The position numbers and the translations under genes are program-made. 64,000 nucleotides of DNA from positions 372,001 to 436,000 of the forward strand of contig WACJ01000515.1 in assembly GCA_008973525.1 (NCBI GenBank), read 5' to 3'. The notes under the pieces are model-generated. The model was not told where the DNA came from, searched no databases, and worked only from the letters and a program-made list of their open reading frames with translations. This document shows positions 43,655-55,200 of the stretch, piece after piece. The stretch comes from Stenopsyche tienmushanensis (taxonomy: Eukaryota > Arthropoda > Insecta > Trichoptera > Stenopsychidae). Numbering within the stretch: position 1 is the first letter of the stretch; each line of letters starts with the position of its first letter.

Positions 43655-43975
43655 CTGTGGACATGTTCAGGCATGGCATCCGATCGCGAGGCGCTCATTC
43701 GTCATATCAGCGGTCCGAAAAGCGGACCGATTGAACATTCCGAGCGCGTCTAAGGCATCCACTTCTATTGAGATTTCCCTAACAACGACTGCCAGGATTT
43801 CACCATATTTTTTATTTGCAAGGGAAGAGGGCATGGGGAGAAGTTGACAGGTCCAGGCACGTCCATCCAGGTCGGACGCCCGTCGGCGACTAATTGTGCT
43901 TTAAAATGCACCGGTATTTATATACTTTGATATTGCCTTTCCCTTTCTCTCTTTTTCTTTTCTCTTTCTTTTTCA
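43655..43975 (+). pseudogene. Non-LTR retrotransposon 3' tail, opposite orientation
   Basis: Reads ILWTCSGMASDREALIRHIS-like codons (starting IVLWTCSG) and GPKSGPIEHSERV, then a stop at about 43751. This is the same protein tail as the minus-strand copy at 43089. It is followed by about 220 nt of probable 3' UTR ending in a CT-rich tract and AATACACAAAATA. Confidence 0.72.
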
Positions 43976-44188
43976 ATACACAAAATATAATGTATTAATT
44001 TATGATTAATATATATTTACTTATTTATATTAATAAAATATATATAAATAAATACATTTATTAATTTTATTAACATATATATCGCCTCCAGAGTTTCCGC
44101 CCGACGCCTCGCCACCTCGCCGCCCATTCCGCCGACCTCCCGACTCATCAACGACCCCACCAACCATACCGTCTCACCACCGCGCCAA

Positions 44189-44421
44189 CTAAAGTCATTT
44201 AGAAAGTAAGGTTACAAGGGTTCTTGGTGCCGGAGGAATAATTTTGTTTCGAAGGCACTTGGCGTGTAGGAGGGATTGTAACAGTCAGTTTGTTTAGTCC
44301 CGCGTGTTTGTCGGCCATATTGTTCAGTCACAGTAAATTCTTCCGATGGAGAGATCGTCGCGCGCTCTCACCACCTCCCTAACAACTTCCCTTATAACTT
44401 TACATTCTAGGTGACCCTAAT
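44189..44421. mobile_element. Mariner-derived element, internally deleted (copy 6)
   Basis: Left end AAAGTCATTTAGAAAGTAAG, body CGCGTGTTTGTCGGCCAT and GATCGTCGCGCGCTC, right end TTCTAGGTGACCCTAA. About 230 bp, lacking all transposase sequence. It abuts a C-rich tract at 44088-44188. Confidence 0.78.
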
Positions 44422-47400
44422 ACTTTGTTAAGTTTTAGGGAATCATCATTCATCAAAAATTTTGAACGGCGAGTGATCATAAGAACGTGATGATCTCCTC
44501 AGGTCAAAATTTAAGTAGCTGTTACCGTCGAAGATTGCTCTTTGAAGATTCATCCTAAGATCCATTAAAAACACAGAAAAGGCCATTATAAATAGCATTG
44601 CTAGTTTAAAAGCAAGTTGTTAATTAAAATAGAAAAATACTCCAGCAAGCAATTCACGATAATCCAACCAAGGATGGATTTATGTTCTAATATTGTCAGA
44701 AAAATGAAAATCAATGGTAATAATTTGCAAAAATATCAGAGGTCTGCATTTGAGAAATATCATTGTATGTGATCATTATCAAATATGAAAATGGCAAATA
44801 AAACGCTGCGATGTTAATGATGGTACATGTCGAGGTTGGTCTATAGTCTAATAGTCTAATGGCGTTATCTGTACATATAAACTTGTACGTCTCCCGGTTG
44901 CATTCCAGGGGCGTATTCAGCGGGAGAAAATTTGCAGTGTCCTTTACAAAAACACAACTGAATTATGTCTTAAGACTAAGCTTGGAGAGATATCTCAGAG
45001 CCACCGTCATTTAGATTACACAGGGTGTTCAAGAGTGAAGTGGAAAATATGCATTTTTAAACATATTTTAAAAAAAAACTATACAGTATGAACAATTTTA
45101 ATATTCTTAAATCGGTGAGATTTTTCAAATTATAGTACATATTAGTAGTTACCATGAAAATTGCATAATTTATTCGCATAGAATATTCGATGCGGAAAAA
45201 CGCCAAAAATTTTTAACGTTCTAAAAAATAATTTTCGAGATCAAATCCGAGTCGATCTTCGAACATTTGACATTTTCTTACGAATAAATACTGATATGTT
45301 CCAAATTAAATTTTACGATGGTCACCGTACTCGTGAGGATACTGTGCACATCGTATGTTAATCTATATGCAGTATCTAGGTAAGTCACTTAATTTATTTA
45401 TTTATGTCCAAATCTGCATACACTAGGGATGGGAAAAACGCATTTAATATATGATAGATTCATAGCAAATCCGATATATACCAAATATAAACCATTTTAT
45501 AATGTTTTTAAAACACGTGGGATAGAAAAATATATATATATATATATATTCCAAATATCCAATAACATGAAATTGGACGGACGTGATGGCATTTGGTCTG
45601 AGGTCCTGTAAAATAATAATTATTTTGGATTATTTTATGCTGTTAAATATTGAAAAATAAGCAATTCATCATTTCTGACACCAGTGAAACAATAATTCGC
45701 GTCCGATTGGTATTTTTACACCACGTTAAAGACGTACAACACAAATATAATCATTTAGATCTTCATAAAGATGACGACTTCTGACTGCTGGAGTTTCTAA
45801 GGAACAGTTTGAAATGTTACCCTATTCTTGACCACCCAGATAGGCCACTGTTGCCCAGGGATGGTGCTCCATCTACAAGCGCGTGCGTTCGTTCCTTTTC
45901 AGCTGACCCAGTTTCTGCTCACCAAAAAACGCCAAAAGCCGGCAACCCAATAAGACCTCTATAAGACAAAGCAAGCACCCAAACAGCGAAAAATTGTCAG
46001 CATAAGTTCAATTATGGTTAATTGATGTTTCAGGTTGGATTTTTTATATCTATAACTAAGTTGTAATATAGAATGGGAATCTCAGGATTTTAGAGCCCCC
46101 AGACTGTACCACTGTATCTTCTTATTTGTTCTGAAGAGTGTGATTCACAGACGCAATATCTTCTTAATTCTTTAGTTTGTTACTTACTTTGTTACTACTC
46201 GTTCATACTTACTATTCAACAAAAAATTGTATTCTAAAGAATCTTTTAACCGTCATAAAATTTAGGTATAATAACTGAAATCATTATCGTCGAATAAGCT
46301 ATAAAGCTCTTTCAACAAAGATAAGACGACCTTCGTTCGTGTTATCTTGAAAGCAGGCGTTTGTTTTGATAATTAAAATACTTGCATAATTTTTATCGTT
46401 GACTAGTTTTGTTATTCCCCTTTGATTGTTCTGGATTGGCGTCATTAGCCGTGTATCACCACTCCTTTGCAAAATCTACTCCTTCAAAAGTAAAATTGCA
46501 GACTTGCACGGTAACACTGTCCTTTTATTTTCGCAACAGATTAATAGACAAAAATAGCTGAACAACAAAGCCATGCAAGTTGAATAATAAGAAATATTCT
46601 GAAGAAATTAACGAATGTTATGTGCTATCAACAGTGTTCATTTATTGAGTCTGTTTCATTATCAAGCGTGTTGAAGTGTGGATTTACATTAGAGCGTAGC
46701 GTGTATGTTCTCCGGTTTGAAAGGGTTAAACGCCATAATATTGAACCGCCATAAGTCATAAACATATAAGCCTGATCGTTATTAAATTATAAGAATCTAA
46801 TCAGTCAATTTGCCATTCAAAACAGTATGAAAATATTTAGATTGGCCACCCCCAGTGAGAAGAAGTCTTGGCTGTGTGCCTGTTTAAATTAATGTACATA
46901 TTGACTCAATGATGAAATGTTTGTATATTGTATAGACTAAATTGTTTTTAATATACATTCAAAATGCATATTGAACGACGATAATAATCATCACAGAAAT
47001 ACATCATACATCATCGTCAGTTCTACACGGAGTCCATGACAGAATAAAGGTATTGTAATTTAAATTGATTTTCATTGATGTTCTGACCCAATTAAAATCA
47101 GATTTCATGCATTATTCTAATGTATTTCATCCATTCGCCTCGTCACATGATCTGCCCGCTTTAATTTAATTGCATTATTTGATGAATTATTTAAATGGTT
47201 GAAATTTAATTTTGCTCTGCAAATATATTACTTTTCGTACAATTTCGATGGAATATTTATAATAATATTATTATTAATATGAAAATGCAATTTTCCATCC
47301 CTATGGAAGCAATTGCTATCTTATAATATATCTATACGCCGTAGACGTTTAGATAAGTCCTCTCAGAAGCTGGGGATTGCATTTCCAGCGCATGAATATA

Positions 47401-48347
47401 CACATATGTACGATATTACTAAAAATCCGATTATCCAGACTAATTGAGATCAAGATTTACTCATATTATATTTAAAATAAGGGTTTATTTTTTGTTAGAT
47501 GATTTCCAAAAAAAAATTTTTTTTTTTTGTATTTATGACAAAGTATATTTTTGCATGAAAATTATTGCATGTTTCTTGATGTAATGACATTGCCTTTGAT
47601 TTATGATTAATTTATTTGATTATTATGCAAATATATTTGGTGCAGAATAATCTTATTCTGTCTCGTTTGGGTTATTTTCATATATAATCGTCTAGTTGAA
47701 ATATGGCAAAAATGAATCGCTACTCGGAGTAATTTTTTTGCAACAATGTAGCTGCTTAGAGTTGCGAAATACTTGGATCCATTTACACATTGAATAGTCT
47801 ATTTATATTCAATTATAATTAACTCGTCCATTACTGGATGGGAAATCGAGATTTGTCCCATGGAAGACACGACATGTCGATATTTTTTATGTAAGTTTGC
47901 GAGTGTGTATATCGAAATGATTTTACGCATTCCGTTGAGACGAAGCATATGAGGAAAATTGGCGGAAATTGCCGAAAGCTTACCGATCTGCATTCGGAGC
48001 TTTTCGGAAAAGCTCTTCCCCTCTCGGGCCCCGCCCCGTAGTCTGGTACCCCCACTCCGCGGCTTTTACGTACGAAATACTCGTGTGACGGCCGTCCTGC
48101 GTCCTATAGCATCGTAATCAACACTCAACTACACGACGATCGCAAACAGACTCACGCTTTTTCATATAAAACACATTTAAATAAATAAATATATCACTCA
48201 AAACATGTGCAAATAATAGAAGGGTAATGTTTGTAACGTTTGAATTGTATTTTCGCTAGTCGTTCTTAGCCGTCGACAAAGTGTTCTATGCTAGAATATA
48301 TTCTTCTTGTGAATAATGTTATGGCTTTTCAGCGTATTATATAAATA

Positions 48348-48690
48348 GATAAATTAAGATGAGATGACCTAACACCACTGCATTTCTTTGCCTAAGGACG
48401 TCTCTTATTTCGTGGCTCATACTGTCTTCAGACATGACACCACTGGATTTCTTTGTCTGGGAACGTGCCTTATTCCATGGCTCGCATGGTCTCCAGATCT
48501 AATACCACTTTTTTTTGGTCTAGGGGCGTGCAAAATAATTAATTTACACGACAGAGGTGCCCACAAAAGAAATCCTAATTGAAATAATAGTCGCCGCCTT
48601 TGCAAAAATGAAAGAGGAAATGCTATCTCAAACAATTATAGTTGAAATAAGAAAAAGGTGTCATACGTGCATTTAAAGTAGAGGTGGCCA
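48348..48690 (+). pseudogene. DDE transposase C-terminal relic with tandem triplication
   Basis: AWSPDLIPLFFGLGACK (48484 on) is the third-Asp region of a mariner/Tc1-type transposase (WSPDLxPLDFFLWG). After a frameshift it continues TKEILIEIIVAAFAKMKEEM and IVEIRKRCHTCI, stop, SRGGQFEYI, matching the family's C-terminal helix and the GGxFE end. Upstream, the catalytic segment is tandemly repeated with a 65-nt period (units near 48348, 48413, 48478); unit 2 reads SDMTPLDFFVWERAL. Confidence 0.72.
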
Positions 48691-49907
48691 ATTTGAATAC
48701 ATTTTGAAAATAAATTTAATAAAAAGCCCTGACTCTGCCAAACTGATATCTCTTCAATTTTAACGATTTATTGAATGATTTGTATAAAATATAGCATATC
48801 TTTGAAAAGGGCATCACATAAAAAACTTTTAAAAATTAAACTAAGTTCAAAATAGTTGTTGGCTTTTTTGTTTAAAGAATTTAGTTTTTTGCACATTTTA
48901 TTTCTGAGCTTCCAAAAGGAAGCTCAGAAGTATTTTTTTTAAAACCAATTGCATAAAATAATGATTTATTTAGATCAAAAACATATTGCAAATTAAAAAC
49001 AGTTATTTTGTGCTATTATAATCGCAGATTAACCTTTTAAGGAGTATTATCGAAGGGTCTTCGATATGACTTTCACTATTCAGAAAGAGCACTCTTGTGC
49101 ATTGAAGCTCCGAGGTTGACAGAGACAGAGACAACTTAGCCCAGCTCAGGAGACTGAGACGGAGAGCTTTCTCACATGCATCGCAGGATTGTATAGATCG
49201 TTAAGCCCAAATTTATCGACTTATAATGATTTCGATTTCAAGTGTGTTATTTGTTTACGCAAAGAAACGACCGAATATTGTGTGTTATATAGAGAGTGTT
49301 TGTTTATTTAACTGCTTGCTGTTCTTCACTGCGTGTTGAATGAGTCTTTGTCCAATTATCATTTCCTTTTAAAGGAGGAGCACTTGAATCGATTTTTTGT
49401 GCATTGTTTATGTAAAGAAATGAAGTGGTCTTGTATGCACTATCAAGTGTTCATTTACAATTGACTCTGCCTCGAATTGAAGATTGTCTTACGCTGATTA
49501 GGAGCTGACAGAAAGTAATCGGTGTAAAGTGATTATGACATCAACGACTGATGATTTTTTTTCAAAATGCTGAAAGATATTCTATTTCGACGACCCTGAT
49601 ACTTAGGATAAAGAGCTTATGTGTTGTAAAACGTAGCAAAAGATCCATCCAAAAAAAATTGTCGGTCAATGTGCAAAACAACATGTATATTGTAAATTAA
49701 AACTAGATAAAATAAATTAGTAAGATAGATAAACGTATTGATTTTATGAATAGAGGGAAGTTTGTTCGCGACCTCATTATGTAAATTATCATTTGGGAAG
49801 GTTTTGATCATATAGATCATAGAGGACCCCGGGTATGCATTTATCACCGAAGATGCCGCGAAAAGCCCTAAAAGATGATGGAATGGCCATAAGATATATG
49901 TGTCTAG

Positions 49908-50403
49908 GAAATCCAATCACGGGAAACCGGACAGTTTTAGATCCGCATGAATCCGGGAATTAGTAAACTTAATCCAGAAAAATTCGCGATGGAAATTTTC
50001 ATCTAACAGAAATCGTACACCTCACCAACACGATGAAGGCTACTAAATTGAGATATTCCCACCGAAATTTGGACGCTTGGAAACAGTGGCGTAACTATTG
50101 ATTAGCGAGCTTAGGTGACGCCTGGGGGCAGTAACTATCTAATCTATATATACATGTTTTTCAGATTGTTATATTAATCTTGTCCTACCGGTGATGTATT
50201 TACTACACCTCGACTCTAATAATGGGAATATCGATATAAAATATAACAGATGTGGGGTTAAGAATTTTTATATTCCTCCGTAATATAATTACGAATCACA
50301 TCAAAAGCATTATAGTATATAAGTATTCATCTGCAGCGACGGAAATAAATAATTTGTCGGGAAATCGGGAATTTTGCGAGATTTAGTCCGTGTCTCAGCA
50401 GAA
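49908..50403 (+). repeat. hAT-associated repeat, copy A
   Basis: Matches the opposite strand of 57485-58008 almost end to end. Shared blocks: ACACGATGAAGGCTACTAAA, TTGAGATATT, GTGGCGTAACTATT, GATGTATTTACTACAC and GGAAATCGGGAATTTTGCGA. It ends with GATTTAGTCCGTGTCTCAGC, where the decayed hAT coding region begins. Confidence 0.82.
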
Positions 50404-50590
50404 AGGAATTTTATCAGTCACATTGATGGCATTATACGCGATCATCAATTCGAATTAGCATTTAAATATCTGATGACGATACCTCCAATGAGTGTGGAGG
50501 CTGAATACCAAAATCAGATCCAGACTAAATGATGAAAAACTCGATGCTTTAATGACAGCTTCGGGCATATTTTCAAAATTAATTATGCAC
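50404..50590 (+). pseudogene. hAT transposase C-terminal relic
   Basis: FELAFKYLMTIPPMSVEAE (about 50452-50505), then after a frameshift RSRLNDEKLDALMTASGIF and SKLIMH (50516-50590). The order LAxKYLxIPxxSVExE ... SRLxDExLxAL is the hAT dimerisation region at the transposase C-terminus. Only this end is left and it is out of frame. Confidence 0.72.
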
Positions 50591-50679
50591 CGACCGCGAA
50601 ATCTAGAAAATAGATGGATCGATATTTAATAGTTTTTTTTAAGGGAATATCGTTTATATTTGGCGGGTGTATTTCGGGA

Positions 50680-51586
50680 ACACCGTGTGGCAATGTTGCC
50701 GGAGAGCAGAGCTTTGCACCATCAGAGCAGTCCGGCCGGGCGCGCCGAGCAGCCACTCGTGCGCTCTTTCCGCACACATTTTTTAAATTTAAATTCCCCC
50801 CCTTCAATACTGTTTTGTCATCCCCTCCCCGTCCGGATTATTTTCCCCGAATTTCCCTGAAAGAGCCCGTGCGAGCCGAGAGCGGACTATCGGCGGGCCG
50901 CTGACGCACGAGCGATTTTCCCCGCAGTGAATTTTCCACGTCGCGTCGTCATTTTCCGCGTTATTTATTTATTTCTGTTCGACGCATTTTTTGGCACACT
51001 TCCCCGGGCGCGTGTTGACTGGCTGCCGCGTTTATATCGTATTTTGATCATTTTATAAATAATAAAAAAATATCGTATGCAGTATTCGAGGAAAAGTGTG
51101 TGGTGTTGCCATTACGTGAAAAGTGGATGTAAATAAGATCTGTGCTCTTTTTTTGCTGATAGAATCGATCGAGTGTTGGCCATCGGTTCGATTGTTCCGA
51201 GCAGTGCAACGATCCTTTTTTTATTAAATAAAATCCTCCGGTGTGCTGAAATGATAATGGATTTCGCTCTCTCATCGTGTTGTGTTGAGGAGACACGATT
51301 TATTCTATGAATAGTCAGTGTCCGCGCTCAGCGAACCTCGGTTTGCTATTTTGGTCCTACCGCCGAATTACAGAGTGTCGGCTGGCCGAGGAGATCGCAC
51401 CACCACAAGACGACGAGGAAATATCTCGAAATACACGACGAATCGGATCGATCGAGCCAAAAGCTCACGGCGAGATCTGAGAGCTTTCGTAGCAAAAGAC
51501 TAAAAGAGTGGTTCTACAAGTCGATTGATTGATATGAATCCGCAAATGAGGCATCGCCTTGCGTCACACAGCCATTGAGGCTAGGC
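50680..51586 (+). promoter_or_regulatory. GC-rich block, candidate promoter and 5' leader
   Basis: Abruptly GC-richer than its surroundings (for example GGCCGGGCGCGCCGAGCAGC near 50732). An insect initiator-like TCAGT is at 51315, followed by about 270 nt without a long frame and a candidate ATG at 51587. A small upstream frame starts at 51535. This pattern fits the start of a + strand gene, but no core promoter element is decisive. Confidence 0.35.
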
Positions 51587-51667
51587 ATGTTTATCCCTGA
51601 TTCTTTGCGCAGCTGCATGGTCGAGCCGGACGTTTCGTCTTACCTCCAAACTCCGTCTTCCGGACAG
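51587..51667 (+). CDS. Candidate first coding exon, unknown gene
   Basis: ATG followed by FIPDSLRSCMVEPDVSSYL then QTPSSGQ, ending at the donor CAG|GTGCAG. If unspliced it continues eight codons to TAA at 51691. The composition looks protein-like and the segment follows a GC-rich leader. I do not recognise the protein. No following exon is identifiable before the window ends, so this is a hypothesis. Confidence 0.3.
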
Positions 51668-52249
51668 GTGCAGCAAAAATCGACCAATTAAACACACAAA
51701 AATTAAATAAAGTCATTAAATGTAGAACGGCGGGCGAACTCAACCCGACGCCGGACTGGAAAGCCACTTTCCAAAAGTCCGATTTGATTAGTTTGACGAA
51801 TTGTTTGAAACATTATGTAATTAACCAAATGCAATATTAACAATACGGTGTCGTATCGATGTGTATCTATTGTTTTTCCTCTTCTTTTACGTTATGTTTC
51901 CTTCTTATGTGTGCTCTTTCTCATTTTGAACTGCGCCCCATTGGAACATGCCATCTGCATTTGCAGCAGAATCGCGTCGCACCACCGAAAAACGCAACAA
52001 AAATCGACCACAAACAATATCACAGCACGCGGCCACAGATTGCAACGCGGAAAACCGCGGAAAATTGCGGCAACTAACGAAATTCGATCGATCGAGATAC
52101 GGACGCACGACGAACAATTTGCGTTACGGGCGTAAACGCACGCCGAGAGCGGCGAACATCGATTTAAACGTGCAAATTTCGCACGTCGCAAATTTTAGAC
52201 GCCAAAAAGCGCTATTATTAGATTCACCGAGAGTAATTTAACGACGTTC

Positions 52250-55200
52250 ATAAATTAACTCATTACCGACGGGCGCTTTTGAATTGCGACCCGATTTTTC
52301 GTGGAATAAATTCACACACTGCGATTATCGACGCTCTTAAATCGCATACAAAATATTGAATCTTTGGGGAATAAACAGCGAAATCCGCAACGCCCCCAAG
52401 CTGAAAAGAGGGTATCAACCCCATTTGTCTGTGGATTTATTTATTTTAAATTCACCCATCGTTATTTGCAAGCATCTTCAATCGATGAACAATTGTCATG
52501 TTCCAATGTTTCGCAGTGTTTTTTTGTTCACTTTATTTTAATACACATTTCAATACTAAATGTTCGGTGTTAGATGTAGCATGTGTATTTTAAGATTTTG
52601 TTTTTATTATTTTTCTGGTCATGGATAGTTATTATATCGAAGTCATGCTATAATCACAGTGATGTACATGGATATCATATTGCATTTTTGCCCCTCCCCA
52701 TAATCGATTCAATCGAATGATATATTGATCTGTATCCATATGGACCACTGGTTTTCCTATAACGGCAGATTTGATTCGTTTTGATTTTTCTTTTTATAAA
52801 GCCCTATTAGTCCCAAGCACACATGTACTTGTATTGATATCACATATTGAATGATTATGTGTGGAATTACTATTATTGCACTTTTTCGAATTTTCTCTAT
52901 ATCTTCCTATAAACATATACATATATATGGTTAATGGATTGTTTGTTCTATGTTGTGCTATGTGTATATATATATATATATAATAATTCAAATATGTTCC
53001 TCAAAATTCTATTTAAAAAGCATTCATTTATCAATCATATTTTTTTAAAAAATTTGAGAAGCATATTTGTAATCAAATATTAACTATTTTACTTATTATT
53101 TTTAACGTCAATGAACACACACACATTCTAACAAAATAAGATTAAACCTATTCTTATTTACAGATGATATAATAGCTCGAAATTGGTATGTATTTATATT
53201 TTTTATATTGCATTTTTTAAATCGCACATGTGAAAATTTCAACCTCCCCTTGAACAATAGGACAAAAACATTTATGGATAATTCCTTTCCTTATAAAAGG
53301 AAATTCTGGGAAAATTATTTTCCACGGATCATTAAATTGTGTGTGTATAAAAATATTTATGCAATTTTAAAAAATGCATAAAGCACCACTCACAGAACGG
53401 ATGCAACATCATTAAATTCGCGCATAGCGAAATTCCATCATAAATAGGGAAAATCGTATAATAAATAATAGATACGCATAGAGGCTCAAAATTTATTATA
53501 AACCGGAAAGGAATTCAAAAAAACACTTCCACAAGAAATTTTCCGGATGGTTAAATATATCAAAACATTTTTATACGCCCAAGAATGTTGTTGGGCCTAA
53601 AATTAATCAAAGTATGGTAGTGGGATTGGGGGAAGTCCACGTATATCGGTGTGCGAGCAATGCCATTCTTCACCATGGAAGTCATAAGTCCTAGACGAAT
53701 TATTGCAACAAAAAAGATTAAACATATTTTAACTCTGTATAATATTGTGTATAACTTAGACTATAATTAAAAAGAACTATGAGAAAATAAAAAAATAGTG
53801 AGCGATTGAAGAAAAATTTGTGTTTTTCTCAACATTTTTTGTAGTTTTTTGTTCATTAAATGAACACTATTGAATATTTTTGTATAATTTTAGTCTAAAC
53901 GATGAATACGTTTATTTTACACGTGCCTGCCAAATTTCATGAATAATGCTCATCTAGGACGTTTATGAGCACTTCCATGAGCTTGGAAAAAGTAGTTTCG
54001 AGAAAAACGCGTTTAAAATTTCTCTTCTCAGCTTCTCCTCTTCGGCCTATAACTTTGCAAATTATATTTATATCAACATGAAATTTACTGGACGTATTTT
54101 TAAGCATTGGTTCTTTTCGATACGCGAAAAAAAGATTTTTTTTTTGAACCAACAAGATAGAAACCTTCCCTTAAGCGCCAGCGATTCATCGGTGATTTGC
54201 AATAAGTGTAGTCGCTTTTTCTTCATGAAAAACATATTTTTAGACATATTCCATTTATAAATAAATTTAATATGGATAATCAGGGCTGCTCATTAAATGA
54301 TACTTAAATAATTGAACTTATTTTGGAATGTATCAGTCTTATAAATGAATGCCTTGTAAAATTCGTAATATTTATTATATTAGTATTATTAGTAAATTGA
54401 GACAATCTCAGATAAACATTCAGTTTTGATGGCGTGTATTTAATATTAACAAAAAATATTCATTGTGTGTTATGACAACCCTGAACAAGAAATGCCCAAA
54501 AACCGTTAATAATACCGCAGGATTTGCTCTTCACACAATAAAATATATAAATCAAACAACTTTTTACCTCACCTAAATTTCTAAATTTGCTAGTAGTCAA
54601 ATGGTCAATCATTCGAGCGTTCTCATGGATGTACAAACATGATGTAAGACAAATTTTGATATACTTAATATTTTGCATTTTTAAAATAATTTTGGTTGAT
54701 TTGATAAAACAACGTTTTATTAACACATTTTAAACGGGCGAAATTGTACACCGCCTGAGGAAAAATACTCTCATGTGTAAAAGGCTATAATTTAAAACTT
54801 GGGAATATTTTTACGCATATTTTAGTTCAGAGAAAAATAACGGTTTTTTCCGGTTTTCAATTCAGCTCCGGGTGTTTATTTTTTGTGTTTTTTAAACGTT
54901 TTTATTTGTATTATAAACTTACTCTCTTTAATCATTGACGATTCGTTAGTTAACGTATTATTTTCCATTTTTGCTTCTACATATAAGAACTAGAAGAATA
55001 TTGGCTTGACACTTAATGGCTGGAAATTTGGGAGTCCCAAGTGCTAAGAAACAAATTGAAATCTGGGAATCCCAGTCTTGATACACAGCAAAAATGTACA
55101 TAGAAAGAGATAAGCTAAATAAAATTCACGATAATGATTTAAGATTAGAAGCTGGAATTTGGGGCGATTATCACATGAAACATGATGATGATATTAACAC

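Larger units (their letters stand above)
42761..49907. other. Intergenic DNA between ankyrin and next locus
   Basis: AT-rich, without a recognisable host gene. It contains the back-to-back LINE tails (43089-43975), a C-rich tract (44088-44188), mariner copy 6 and the transposase relic at 48348. A short GC-rich patch lies at 47990-48110. Other reading frames are short and compositionally random. Confidence 0.7.

Noticed and set aside
44845..44930. tRNA-like or SINE-like stretch (CTCCCGGTTGCATTCCAGGG resembles a box B)
   Set aside because: No consistent cloverleaf, weak box A, and no second copy in the window.
47831..48055. GC-rich minus-strand frame ending near a GTAAGC
   Set aside because: No partner exons in the direction of reading and no conserved motif seen; probably a chance frame in a GC patch.
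51892..52241. Three overlapping 70-100 codon frames on both strands downstream of the candidate first exon
   Set aside because: They overlap on both strands with Arg/Asn/Ala bias from local base composition and have no domain. A non-coding leader or intron is more likely.
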